Shown one piece after another: positions 8,913 through 16,163 of a DNA stretch of 64,000 nucleotides. The stretch is from Lachnospiraceae bacterium (GTDB lineage Bacteria > Bacillota > Clostridia > Lachnospirales > Lachnospiraceae). The notes beneath the pieces were generated by a model that searched no databases, was not told where the DNA came from, and saw nothing but the letters and a program-made list of their open reading frames with translations. The stretch is from NCBI GenBank assembly GCA_030524635.1, contig JAUNGG010000012.1:1-64000 (forward strand), given 5' to 3'. Each line of letters opens with the position of its first letter. The first letter of the stretch is position 1. Made by a program: the position numbers and the translations under genes.

Positions 8913-10193
8913 TTAAAACAGCTTCTGCCCGGCCACATATTTTCCAGTCAGCCTTCCTTGCTCCCCGGCCAGGTAAAGATACCGCTCTACCCGCTCCTTC
9001 ACCGTCAGCGGCCTTGCACAGCGCTCATGACCATCCTCCACAATCAAGGCATCCAACTCATACCCTTTCTCAAAGCTTCCCACCTTGCCGAAGAAGGAGC
9101 CGCCTCCCACAGTAGCCAGGTAAAAGCCTTCCTCCGCCGTCAGCGGCTTCCAGCTCTGATCCGCCAGCCTCCAGCGAAGCTTGGAAACGGCGATGGCATC
9201 TGCAATACAGCGGAACATGGAAAGGTTGGCCCCGCCTGCAATATCGGTCCCCAGTCCTACCTTCAGTCCGCGGTCTAAATATTTCCGGACCGGAGCGATT
9301 CCGGAAGACAGATTGGTGTTGGACTGGGGGCAGTGAGCGATATAAACGCCGTTTCTCTCGATCAAGCTGATCTCTTCCTCTGAGGAGTAGACGCAGTGAG
9401 CCATAATGGTATTCCCATTCTTCCCAAACAGTCCAAAATGATCATAGGCGTCTCCGTAGCAGGTTGACCATGGACAAAGCTCCTTCACCCAATCAATTTC
9501 CGACAGATTTTCCGACAGATGAGACTGTGCGGGAAGCTGATACTGCTTCTGAAGCTGTCCCAGCCCTTCCATCAGCTCGTCGCTGCAGGTAGGGACAAAC
9601 CGAGGAGTCAGAATCGGCTTGGTATTCTGATACCGCCCCATGGTTTCCTCCAGCCATTTTTTTGTCTCCTCCAGGGATGCACCGGCACCTGCCTCCCGCA
9701 GGTAATCGGCACAATTCCGGTCCATATTGACCTTGCCCACATAGGTTTTCAAACCGGTGGCCTCCAGCTGATCCATCAGCAGTTTGGTTGCCGGTCTGTG
9801 AATAGTGGCAAATATCACGGCTCTGGTGGTGGCGCTGTTCTTTAAATCCTCTGTAAAAATGCCATATGCCTTTTTTGCATATTCCATTTCCTGATACCGG
9901 CTTTCCTCCGGAAAGGTATGGGTTTCCAGCCATTCCAGAAGCTCTAAGTCCATCCCCAGCCCGCGGAACGTATATTGGGGCGCATGGATGTGCAGGTCTG
10001 TCATGCCTGGAAGGATCAGGGCATCGCCGTAATCCGTTACCGGAAGACCTGCGTATTGCTCCGGAAGCCTTTCATAGACTCCCTGGGATATCCCATCGAT
10101 ACAGACCAGATACCCCTGTTCTGTGACGGCAAATTCTTCTTTCGATTTACTGTAGCAGATATTTCCTTTTAAAATAAATGATTGTTTTGTCAT
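8913..10193 (-). CDS. guaD: Guanine deaminase (amidohydrolase superfamily)
   Basis: Converts guanine to xanthine and ammonia in the cytoplasm, feeding xanthine dehydrogenase. The metal-dependent TIM-barrel signature is present: HIHAPQY near residues 69-75 (Zn ligands), the guanine-deaminase motif FRGLGMDLELLEWLETHTFP, AHCVYSSEEE, and GTDIAGG with the catalytic Asp. A longer frame exists, but the ATG at 10193 has AAGGAAG at good spacing, giving 426 residues. It follows a purine permease remnant and guanine-class riboswitches and precedes a LacI regulator. This context supports guanine over related substrates such as 8-oxoguanine. Confidence 0.9.
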   Translation of the reverse strand: MTKQSFILKGNICYSKSKEEFAVTEQGYLVCIDGISQGVYERLPEQYAGLPVTDYGDALILPGMTDLHIHAPQYTFRGLGMDLELLEWLETHTFPEESRYQEMEYAKKAYGIFTEDLKNSATTRAVIFATIHRPATKLLMDQLEATGLKTYVGKVNMDRNCADYLREAGAGASLEETKKWLEETMGRYQNTKPILTPRFVPTCSDELMEGLGQLQKQYQLPAQSHLSENLSEIDWVKELCPWSTCYGDAYDHFGLFGKNGNTIMAHCVYSSEEEISLIERNGVYIAHCPQSNTNLSSGIAPVRKYLDRGLKVGLGTDIAGGANLSMFRCIADAIAVSKLRWRLADQSWKPLTAEEGFYLATVGGGSFFGKVGSFEKGYELDALIVEDGHERCARPLTVKERVERYLYLAGEQGRLTGKYVAGQKLF

Positions 10194-10300
10194 GATGCTT
10201 CCTTCCCTTCTGCCGGCATGGCAGAAATGCACGGCGATCTCCTTTGTTTTCTTCCTGTGATACCATTTTACCACGATTTTACCTTATTTGCCGCTATCTT

Positions 10301-10733
10301 TTATCCCAGGGTCATAAATGCATATCTTATCACAAAGATAATTGAAATTGCCAGGGTAAGAGCCTTCACATCCTTCTTCTGTCCGGTAAAAAGCTTCATC
10401 AGGCAGTAACTGATCAGACCGAAGGCCACTCCATTGGCGATGGAATAAGTAAACGGCATAAATACGATGGTACAGAATGCAGGAAGTGCATTGCTCATAT
10501 CACTGAAATCTACGTCCTTAATATTTCCCAGCATCAGAATTCCAACGAAGATCAGCGCCGGAGCTGTTGCTGCAGCCGGAACGATGCTGACGATAGGTGC
10601 GAAGAGGATGGAGCCTAAGAACAGAAGGGCCGCCACCAGACTGGTCAGGCCGGTTCTTCCGCCTTCTGCGCTCAGTCCTGACTGTAGTTTGATTTTCCTT
10701 CAGCTGAAATAACTTCTCTAACTTACCGTTCAT
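10301..10733 (-). pseudogene. NCS2 purine permease (PbuG/AzgA type), large internal deletion with frameshift
   Basis: The start is normal: a ribosome binding site (GAAGGAGAAGG), then ATG at 10733 and the canonical N-terminus MNGKLEKLFQLKENQTTVRTE. From about 10680 the DNA jumps, in another frame, to the C-terminal third of the same family (GLSAEGGRTGLTSLVAALLF onward, to the stop at 10301). About 300 residues covering most transmembrane helices are gone. The two parts are fused around the sequence CAGGACTGAG, consistent with a deletion between short repeats. The frame that begins at the normal ATG ends after about 71 residues in nonsense. The intact ancestor would have imported guanine, hypoxanthine or xanthine. 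Confidence 0.85.
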
Positions 10734-10872
10734 GATTATCCTTCTCCTTCATAAGATTGTTTTTGTCCCGTTTTCAGGACTGGATTTATCTTACCGGAAG
10801 TGCTCCTGCCCCCACTGGAACACCCCTTATTCTTTTTCTGTCGCCTATCCCCTCCTTTTTGAAAGAAATAGA

Positions 10873-10933
10873 CTTATAGACAACTATTACGGTAGTTGGT
10901 AGAGACATTCATCCAATTATGAATTTATATAAG
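10873..10933 (-). ncRNA. Purine riboswitch aptamer 2 (guanine class, variant junction)
   Basis: Read on the minus strand: P1 CTTATA/TATAAG, P2 ATTCAT/ATGAAT with loop AATTGG, J2/3 GTCTCTACC, P3 AACT/AGTT with loop ACCGTAAT, J3/1 GTC. The key C (position 74 equivalent) is present, arguing for guanine or xanthine over adenine. Two core bases differ from the usual GTTTCTACC and GAC: a C for U48 and a U for A73. No convincing intrinsic terminator follows it. It is the second of two tandem aptamers before the NCS2 remnant and guaD. Confidence 0.8.
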
Positions 10934-10958
10934 CTACTTCACCCTTATTTACTAACAC

Positions 10959-10994
10959 AAAAAAAGTTGACCACATAACACTATGTAGTCAACT
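10959..10994 (-). terminator. Riboswitch-controlled terminator of aptamer 1
   Basis: AGTTGACTACATA pairs with TATGTGGTCAACT (13 bp, one G-U) around a GTGT loop, followed by at least seven U. Its 5' arm is the 3' arm of aptamer P3 plus J3/1 plus P1, so aptamer and terminator cannot form together. Ligand binding should therefore permit readthrough. Confidence 0.85.
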
Positions 10995-11042
10995 CTTACG
11001 GTAGTTGGTAGAAACTTTGGGCCGATCCCCAAAATATACATA
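10982..11042 (-). ncRNA. Purine riboswitch aptamer 1 (guanine class)
   Basis: On the minus strand: P1 TATGTA/TACATA, P2 TTGGG/CCCAA, J2/3 AGTTTCTACC, P3 AACT/AGTT with the conserved loop ACCGTAAG, J3/1 GAC followed by TA. The specificity base is C (GAC), as in guanine riboswitches. It begins about 40 bases after the stop codon of the XDH1 FAD gene and controls the permease remnant and guaD. With the overlapping terminator it has the layout of an ON switch like pbuE. Confidence 0.9.
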
Positions 11043-11083
11043 AATACGGAATGCTTTATTTAGTTGCGGGTTCTCTGATGGGT

Positions 11084-11902
11084 TTAAATCCCCTTCTCCT
11101 CCAGGAACCGGTTCAGAAGCTTCATGCACACCTTTTTCCGGTAATCTGCCGATACACGGCCCCGGATCGGGCAGATAGCTTCCTCATAGGAATTCACAAA
11201 CTGCTCCTTCAGTTCCTTTGCCTCAGCAATGGTCTTACCCTCCAGAAGCTTCTCCAGTTCTCTGCGGCGCACTACCGTGCCCTCCACAGCACCGAAGGCA
11301 ACTGCGATATGGCGGATCACATCCCCATCCATCTGGATAATGCCGGCGAAGGACACACGGGAGATGGCAAGGGCATTTCTTGCTCCTACCTTTTTATAGC
11401 TGTAATTGTCCAGTCCGGTCTTAGGAAGAAGGATCTCGGTGATCAGCTCATCCTTGTGCAGATCCAACTGCTTTCTTCCCTTATAAAAATCCGTGATATC
11501 CACGATTCTCTGTCCGTCTGCACTGGATAACACCAGCTTGGCATCGGCCACAAACTCGATCAGCACAGAGTCTGCCTTGGCAGAGCCGTTTCCGATATTT
11601 CCGGCCATGGTTCCGATGTTTCGGATCGCAGGAGCTGCAATGCGGGATACGGCTTCCTTCATCAGCTGGGGAACCAGCGGAGAAGCCAGCACCTCCGTAA
11701 AGGTACAGGAGCCGCCGATGCGGATGTAATCGGCATCCTCCACGATCTGCCTCATCTCCGGAACCTTATGTAAAAACAGATAGGATACATTCTCCGGCGC
11801 CTCGATCATCAGATCGGTGCCGCCGCCGTAGGGAACTACATCCTGTTCTTTTCTGATCTGTAATGCTTCTGCAAGAGAAGCTGCCACATATCCGTTTACC
11901 AT
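11084..11902 (-). CDS. XDH1 FAD-binding subunit
   Basis: FAD subunit of a xanthine dehydrogenase-family molybdenum hydroxylase. It passes electrons from the [2Fe-2S] subunit to the acceptor. The PCMH-type FAD motifs YGGGTDLMI (near residue 25) and IRNIGTMAGNIGN (near 93) are present, followed by the CO dehydrogenase flavoprotein C-terminal domain. 272 residues is normal. The ATG at 11902 overlaps the end of the upstream [2Fe-2S] gene by 7 bases. It is the last gene of the XDH1 operon, and a guanine-class riboswitch follows 40 bases on. The purine role is inferred from guaD and the riboswitches. Confidence 0.9.
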   Translation of the reverse strand: MVNGYVAASLAEALQIRKEQDVVPYGGGTDLMIEAPENVSYLFLHKVPEMRQIVEDADYIRIGGSCTFTEVLASPLVPQLMKEAVSRIAAPAIRNIGTMAGNIGNGSAKADSVLIEFVADAKLVLSSADGQRIVDITDFYKGRKQLDLHKDELITEILLPKTGLDNYSYKKVGARNALAISRVSFAGIIQMDGDVIRHIAVAFGAVEGTVVRRRELEKLLEGKTIAEAKELKEQFVNSYEEAICPIRGRVSADYRKKVCMKLLNRFLEEKGI

Positions 11903-12369
11903 AATCCTTCTCCCTCCTTAGCTGCGATCTTGATTGCCCGAACGATGGCATTGTATCCGGTGCACCGGCACAGATTGCCGGAAAGCCCTTCCCGGATATC
12001 TGCATCTGTAGGATGGGGAACCTTCGAAAGCAGTGCCTCCGTTGCCAGCACCATGCCTGGGATGCAGTAGCCGCACTGTACGGCAGACACCTGGGCGTAG
12101 GCGTGATCAATCACCTCAAACCGTTTTGTTCCCTTAAAGCCCTCGATGGTCACGATGGAGCTTCCCTCGCATCTTCCCATCGCCACCATGCAGGAATTTA
12201 CCAACTCTCCGTCCATCAGCACGGAGCATGCGCCGCATTCTCCTTCCTTGCAGCCGCACTTGACACCAGTCAGATGATAGGTGTCCCGCAGAACATCCAG
12301 AAGGCGGTCGGTGGCCTTTCCGGTATATTCCACTTCTTTATGATTCAATGTAAATGTAATATTTCCCAT
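11896..12369 (-). CDS. XDH1 [2Fe-2S] subunit
   Basis: Iron-sulfur subunit carrying two [2Fe-2S] clusters between the Mo site and FAD. The plant-ferredoxin-type cluster has the ligands CGCKEGECGAC (near residues 38-48) with a further Cys at about 60. The second, all-alpha domain has CGYCIPGM and CRCTGY. 157 residues is standard for stand-alone small subunits. Start ATG at 12369. The gene sits between the Mo subunit (40 bases upstream) and the FAD subunit (overlapping). Confidence 0.93.
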   Translation of the reverse strand: MGNITFTLNHKEVEYTGKATDRLLDVLRDTYHLTGVKCGCKEGECGACSVLMDGELVNSCMVAMGRCEGSSIVTIEGFKGTKRFEVIDHAYAQVSAVQCGYCIPGMVLATEALLSKVPHPTDADIREGLSGNLCRCTGYNAIVRAIKIAAKEGEGLW

Positions 12370-12408
12370 ATTCGCTCTCCTATGCTTTCTTAACTATCTG
12401 CCAAACCC

Positions 12409-14520
12409 TTACAATGCCTTCATCGTATCTTCTGCTGTAAATGGTACATGATTCACCTTCTGTCCGTTCTGCAGCGCCTGCTCTACCGCCTGTGCGTAGG
12501 CAGCCGGAACTCCTACTAACGGAAGTTCGCCTGCTCCCTTGGCTCCGTATGGGCCGTAAGGGAATTTCTCCACATGAAGCTGTATCTGCAGATTCGGGAC
12601 ATCCATGGAGGTTGGGATGATGTAATCCGCGAAGGAATTATTGCGGATCCTTCCCTTATTGTCATAGGTCATATACTCGGTGGAGGAGTAGCCCAGTCCC
12701 TGCAGGAAGCCGCCCTCCATCTGTCCGATTACAATGTTCTGATCGATTGGGGTTCCCACATCAAAGTTTCCGTATGCGCCCAGCACCTTAGCCAGACCGG
12801 TATCCGTATCCACCTCCACTTCAATGGCGCTGACGCCCCAGGCATAGGTGGGGTAAGCATCGCCCTTGAAATCATTCAGGCTGAAGGGGATCATGTAATC
12901 CGGCTGCACGTAATGCTCCTCAACCCACTGCTCTTCGCCTTCCTTCCACTCGCTTCTTAAGTGGATGGCAGCACGGCGGAACAGCTCACCTACGGTCATC
13001 AGACTTCTGGAAGCTACCGTTGGGCCGGAATCCGGAACCTTATCCGTATCCGGATAATTATAATTCACCTTGTCTAACGGAATGTTCAGCTCATTTGCCA
13101 CGATCTTGGAGAAGGTGGTGCGCAGTCCCTGACCGATCTCAGAGTTGGAGCCAAGGGCAATCACGGATCCGTCCGGAAGCTTGTGGAGCTTTGCCACTGC
13201 CTTGATAGAATCCCGCTCTGCAGAGCCGGTAAAGCCTGCGCCGTGGAAATGCATGGAAATACCGATGCCTCTGCGGAACCGTCCAGTCTGCTCCTTCTGA
13301 TACTGGGCATATTTCTTCCGGAAATCACAGGCTGCATCGATCTCTGCGATCATGTCCGGAAGCGGAACCGGATAATGATACTTACCGGAGGTAGAGGTAC
13401 CATCACCCTGCTTCACCAGATGGGCCTCCTTAAATTCCAGCGGATCCACTCCTAAATCGGCTGCAATATGGTTCATCATCATTTCCACTGAGAAGAAGGT
13501 CTGGGGAGCGCCGAAGCCACGGTATGCGCCGCATGGAGTGGTATTGGTCTTTAATGCCCGGCCGCGCACATGAAGATTGGTAACATTGTAAACGCCGTCC
13601 GCGCAGATCAGGCCTCTCTGAAGTACAACGGCTGACAGGGTGGTATAAGCGCCTGCATTGAATTTTACATCAATGTCCATAGCCGTAACCTTTCCGTCCT
13701 TTACCGCTACCCGGTATGTATTCAGGGACGGATGACGCTTGGAGGTAAACTCCAGATCCTCCCGGCGCTCAAACACACAGCGAACCGGCTTTCCTGCCTT
13801 CTTTGCCGCCACGGCTACCTGGCATCCTAAAATGGATGGAAATGCCTCCTTGCCGCCGAAGCCGCCGCCTGTTACCTCCTGGGCGATCCGTACCTTGTCC
13901 GGGCCTAAACCCATGGCACGCATCACAGCGCCCTTTACATAGTAAGGACACTGCATGGAACCGCTGACAGAAACCTTGCCGTCCTCCAGCATCTCTGCCA
14001 TCATGGCCTGGGTCTCTAAATAGGTCTGGTCCTGATATCCAGTCTCAAACTCTTCCTCATAAACCTTGTCTGCCTCTGCAAAGGCTGCCTTCCAGTCGCC
14101 TTTCTCGTATTCATAATTAAAAAGCGCCTCAGTTGCCAGACGCAGATCCAGAACCGGCTCCAGCTCCTCATACTCGATCTCCGTCCGCTTCCACAGATCC
14201 TCCACAACCTTTTGATCCGGGCCGCAGAGCATACCGATGGGCTCACCGATGTACTCCACGATCTCATTAGCATAAACCGGAGTATCATCCTTTACAATAT
14301 TTACGTTATTGTCCCCTGGTACATCATCCCGGTTTACATAGCAGTAGCCTTCCGGAAGCTCTGGAACACTCACCTTCAGCACTTTCGCCCTCGCCTTGGA
14401 GGAGCGTACCAGCTTACCGAACAGAATATCCGGGTTCTGATAATCTCCTGTGTAAATTGCCTCTCCGGATATTTTTGCGGCATGGTCTTTTCTTACAACA
14501 GATTCACTGATTTTTTCCAT
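12409..14520 (-). CDS. XDH1 molybdopterin-binding catalytic subunit
   Basis: Catalytic subunit of a xanthine dehydrogenase-family hydroxylase with molybdopterin cytosine dinucleotide. It hydroxylates an N-heterocycle or aldehyde with water as oxygen source. Hallmarks are GGGFGGKEAF, the CGAYRGFGAPQ arginine motif, the GQG-type motif in EIGQGLRT, and the catalytic-Glu region GAKGAGELPLVGVPAA near the C-terminus. The longer frame to 14628 lacks a ribosome binding site; ATG at 14520 has AAAGGAG seven bases upstream and sits 34 bases after the predicted transcription start. That gives 703 residues. It is the first gene of a Mo/[2Fe-2S]/FAD operon. Xanthine or hypoxanthine is the likely substrate because guanine deaminase and guanine-class riboswitches follow; this is inference. 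Confidence 0.9.
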   Translation of the reverse strand: MEKISESVVRKDHAAKISGEAIYTGDYQNPDILFGKLVRSSKARAKVLKVSVPELPEGYCYVNRDDVPGDNNVNIVKDDTPVYANEIVEYIGEPIGMLCGPDQKVVEDLWKRTEIEYEELEPVLDLRLATEALFNYEYEKGDWKAAFAEADKVYEEEFETGYQDQTYLETQAMMAEMLEDGKVSVSGSMQCPYYVKGAVMRAMGLGPDKVRIAQEVTGGGFGGKEAFPSILGCQVAVAAKKAGKPVRCVFERREDLEFTSKRHPSLNTYRVAVKDGKVTAMDIDVKFNAGAYTTLSAVVLQRGLICADGVYNVTNLHVRGRALKTNTTPCGAYRGFGAPQTFFSVEMMMNHIAADLGVDPLEFKEAHLVKQGDGTSTSGKYHYPVPLPDMIAEIDAACDFRKKYAQYQKEQTGRFRRGIGISMHFHGAGFTGSAERDSIKAVAKLHKLPDGSVIALGSNSEIGQGLRTTFSKIVANELNIPLDKVNYNYPDTDKVPDSGPTVASRSLMTVGELFRRAAIHLRSEWKEGEEQWVEEHYVQPDYMIPFSLNDFKGDAYPTYAWGVSAIEVEVDTDTGLAKVLGAYGNFDVGTPIDQNIVIGQMEGGFLQGLGYSSTEYMTYDNKGRIRNNSFADYIIPTSMDVPNLQIQLHVEKFPYGPYGAKGAGELPLVGVPAAYAQAVEQALQNGQKVNHVPFTAEDTMKAL

Positions 14521-14560
14521 GTCTATCTCCTTTCTTTTTCCTTCCTGTTTTGTTGTCCTT

Positions 14561-14589
14561 AGTATAGCGTAAAAAAACAGAGCCCTCAA
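14561..14589 (-). promoter_or_regulatory. Promoter of the XDH1 operon, inside the preceding terminator
   Basis: TTGAGG, 17 bases, TATACT on the minus strand. The -35 lies in the 3' arm of the terminator hairpin at 14571-14620 and the spacer contains its U-tract. Predicted start near 14554. Confidence 0.6.
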
Positions 14590-14620
14590 ATACTTTGTCA
14601 TTAGGATTTGAGGGCTCTGT
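14571..14620 (-). terminator. Intrinsic terminator of the tri-domain regulator gene
   Basis: A perfect 15-bp stem (ACAGAGCCCTCAAAT / ATTTGAGGGCTCTGT) with a 14-base loop is followed on the minus strand by seven U. It lies 12 bases after the 14633 stop codon. Confidence 0.9.
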
Positions 14621-14632
14621 ACCGTCATAATA

Positions 14633-15970
14633 TTATTTTAGTTTTCTTTTAAATTCCGAAAATTGTTTTTCAAATTCATCTTTTGCATACAATTTAACAC
14701 TTTCCTCATACTCACGGAAAAACTGCAGAAAGTACTCTCCTTCCCGGGTCAGCTTCGTCTGCCGCTCCCGGCTTCCGCCCTGCTGCCTCTGAACCAAAGT
14801 AATTCCCAGAGTCTTTTCCATTCTGGTGATCATATCCCAGGCTTTTCCCCGGGAAATGGCCATCTGCTTACAGGCACCTTGAACCGAATGAAATTCCTGA
14901 ATCAAAAACAGAAGGAGCTTCGCCCGCCCATCGAAGAAAATCTGGTCCGTTTCAATGCTTAAACGGACAAAAGGATGGAGAAGGCTTTTATTGTGCTCCG
15001 CCAGAGAATCCTCCAGCCGGGCGATATTTTCTGTGCTTAAAAGGACACCTTTATCCTTCACCTCCAGAAGCTTCCGTTTACAGCCGCAGGTCCGCATGGC
15101 TCCCCGCAGCCCGTCCTCTCCCTGATAAGCTAAAAAATCCGGGATCACGCTGGCATCCAGCAGCAGCGGATGCCCGCTTACTCCCTGAAACTGGGGAATC
15201 ACGATCATTGCCTCTTCTTCCATCATATTCAAAAGAGTGTCCGGCATAAACATGGGAATCTTCACAGAGGTAAAAAAGATTTTGTCGCATTTATTCTGAA
15301 GAAACCCCATGCCAAGCTGAAAGGAGGCCAGCTTATCTGATTGTTCGAAGTTCTCATTGTGGAGAAAGATCACACCGTAGTCGGACAGATGGTGCTCCAG
15401 TTCCAAAGCCTGGTATCCCGTCACCACCACAATGGGGGAAATGTGAGCCTGCTGAAAGATCAGCACGATCCTACGGATCAGGGAGGTGGTTCCCAGATTC
15501 ATAAAAGGAGAGACGCCCCCGTTTTCATTGAATATGCCCGCCGCAGCAATCAATGCGCCAACCTTTTTTGAGCCTTTTTGATGCCGCCTGTTTTTATGTG
15601 GCTCTGGCCCTTGGACAGATTGATCTGCTGTTACCTCCGCCGATGTTTGGGCTGGTTTCTCTGCTGGTACTTCCACCGTTCTTTCTGCTGGTTTCTCTGC
15701 CAATGCTGCTTTCGGCTTTTCTGCTGCTTTTTCTATCGTTTTTTTCTCTGCTCTCCCATGCACAATCGCCAGCTTCGCCGCCTCCGATTCCGACTGACTG
15801 CTTTCCTTCCTTTTTCTGGGATCCTCCGGCTTCTCTGCATCCATGGGGATAACCCAGGATCTTCCAAACCGCATCAGTCCCGGGATCCGGCCCTCCTTGC
15901 AGTACTGATGAACTCTCCTCTCTGAGATCTGCCACCGCCTGGCTGCCTGCTGTACTGATTGGTATTCCAT
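14633..15970 (-). CDS. Tri-domain protein: HTH, degenerate MobA-like nucleotidyltransferase, winged HTH
   Basis: Three parts are visible. Residues 1-42 are an excisionase/MerR-like HTH (VQQAARRWQISERRVHQYCKEGRIP). Residues 45-135 are a low-complexity Ala/Glu/Lys/Pro linker with repeated EKPA. Residues 137-325 resemble MobA/MocA-like NTP transferases (VVVTGYQALELEHHLSDYGV; HPLLLDASVIPDFLAYQG), and about 335-445 form a ModE/LysR-like winged HTH (VQGACKQMAISRGKAWDMI). The transferase motifs are degraded: the AAG loop lacks the S-x-R-M-G residues, and the catalytic DVP is replaced by K-I-P (SVKIPMF). The domain is thus probably a ligand sensor for cofactor or molybdate status (inference). A promoter with an overlapping palindrome precedes it, suggesting autoregulation. 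Confidence 0.8.
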   Translation of the reverse strand: MEYQSVQQAARRWQISERRVHQYCKEGRIPGLMRFGRSWVIPMDAEKPEDPRKRKESSQSESEAAKLAIVHGRAEKKTIEKAAEKPKAALAEKPAERTVEVPAEKPAQTSAEVTADQSVQGPEPHKNRRHQKGSKKVGALIAAAGIFNENGGVSPFMNLGTTSLIRRIVLIFQQAHISPIVVVTGYQALELEHHLSDYGVIFLHNENFEQSDKLASFQLGMGFLQNKCDKIFFTSVKIPMFMPDTLLNMMEEEAMIVIPQFQGVSGHPLLLDASVIPDFLAYQGEDGLRGAMRTCGCKRKLLEVKDKGVLLSTENIARLEDSLAEHNKSLLHPFVRLSIETDQIFFDGRAKLLLFLIQEFHSVQGACKQMAISRGKAWDMITRMEKTLGITLVQRQQGGSRERQTKLTREGEYFLQFFREYEESVKLYAKDEFEKQFSEFKRKLK

Positions 15971-16041
15971 TTTTCTTCCGTCCTCTCTGACCGATGCTGT
16001 ACCACATCATTTTTTCCGCCCCGTACCGTTGGTTTTTTCTG

Positions 16042-16055
16042 TACGGATATCCGTA
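16042..16055. promoter_or_regulatory. Perfect palindrome at the tri-domain regulator promoter
   Basis: TACGGATATCCGTA lies immediately downstream of the TATAAT at 16062-16067 (minus strand), over the predicted transcription start. It is a candidate operator, most simply for the adjacent HTH protein. Confidence 0.5.
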
Positions 16056-16061
16056 TATTTT

Positions 16062-16067
16062 ATTATA
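16062..16067 (-). promoter_or_regulatory. -10 element of the tri-domain regulator gene
   Basis: TATAAT on the minus strand, with only a weak -35 (TGTTCA) 17 bases upstream. Predicted start near 16055, about 85 bases before the ATG at 15970. Confidence 0.5.
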
Positions 16068-16100
16068 ACAGCAAAACAGCCCGATGAACAGCTCTCTTTT

Positions 16101-16141
16101 AAAAAAAGAAGCTCTGCACCAGCGCACTGATGCAAAGCTTC
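16101..16141 (-). terminator. Intrinsic terminator of the phosphatase-HD gene
   Basis: On the minus strand GAAGCTTTGCATCAG pairs with CTGGTGCAGAGCTTC (15 bp with G-U pairs, loop TGCG), followed by seven U. It lies 23 bases after the stop codon at 16164. Confidence 0.92.
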
Positions 16142-16163
16142 CAAAATAATCCATTTCTTGTAT

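Noticed and set aside
10518-10733. 71-residue protein from the normal ATG of the NCS2 remnant
   Set aside because: After 21 correct residues the frame is nonsense created by the deletion.
10740-10860. Terminator for the second purine aptamer
   Set aside because: Only a weak bulged pairing (TGTC-TAT with ATA-GACA) without a U-run was found; another expression mechanism may apply.
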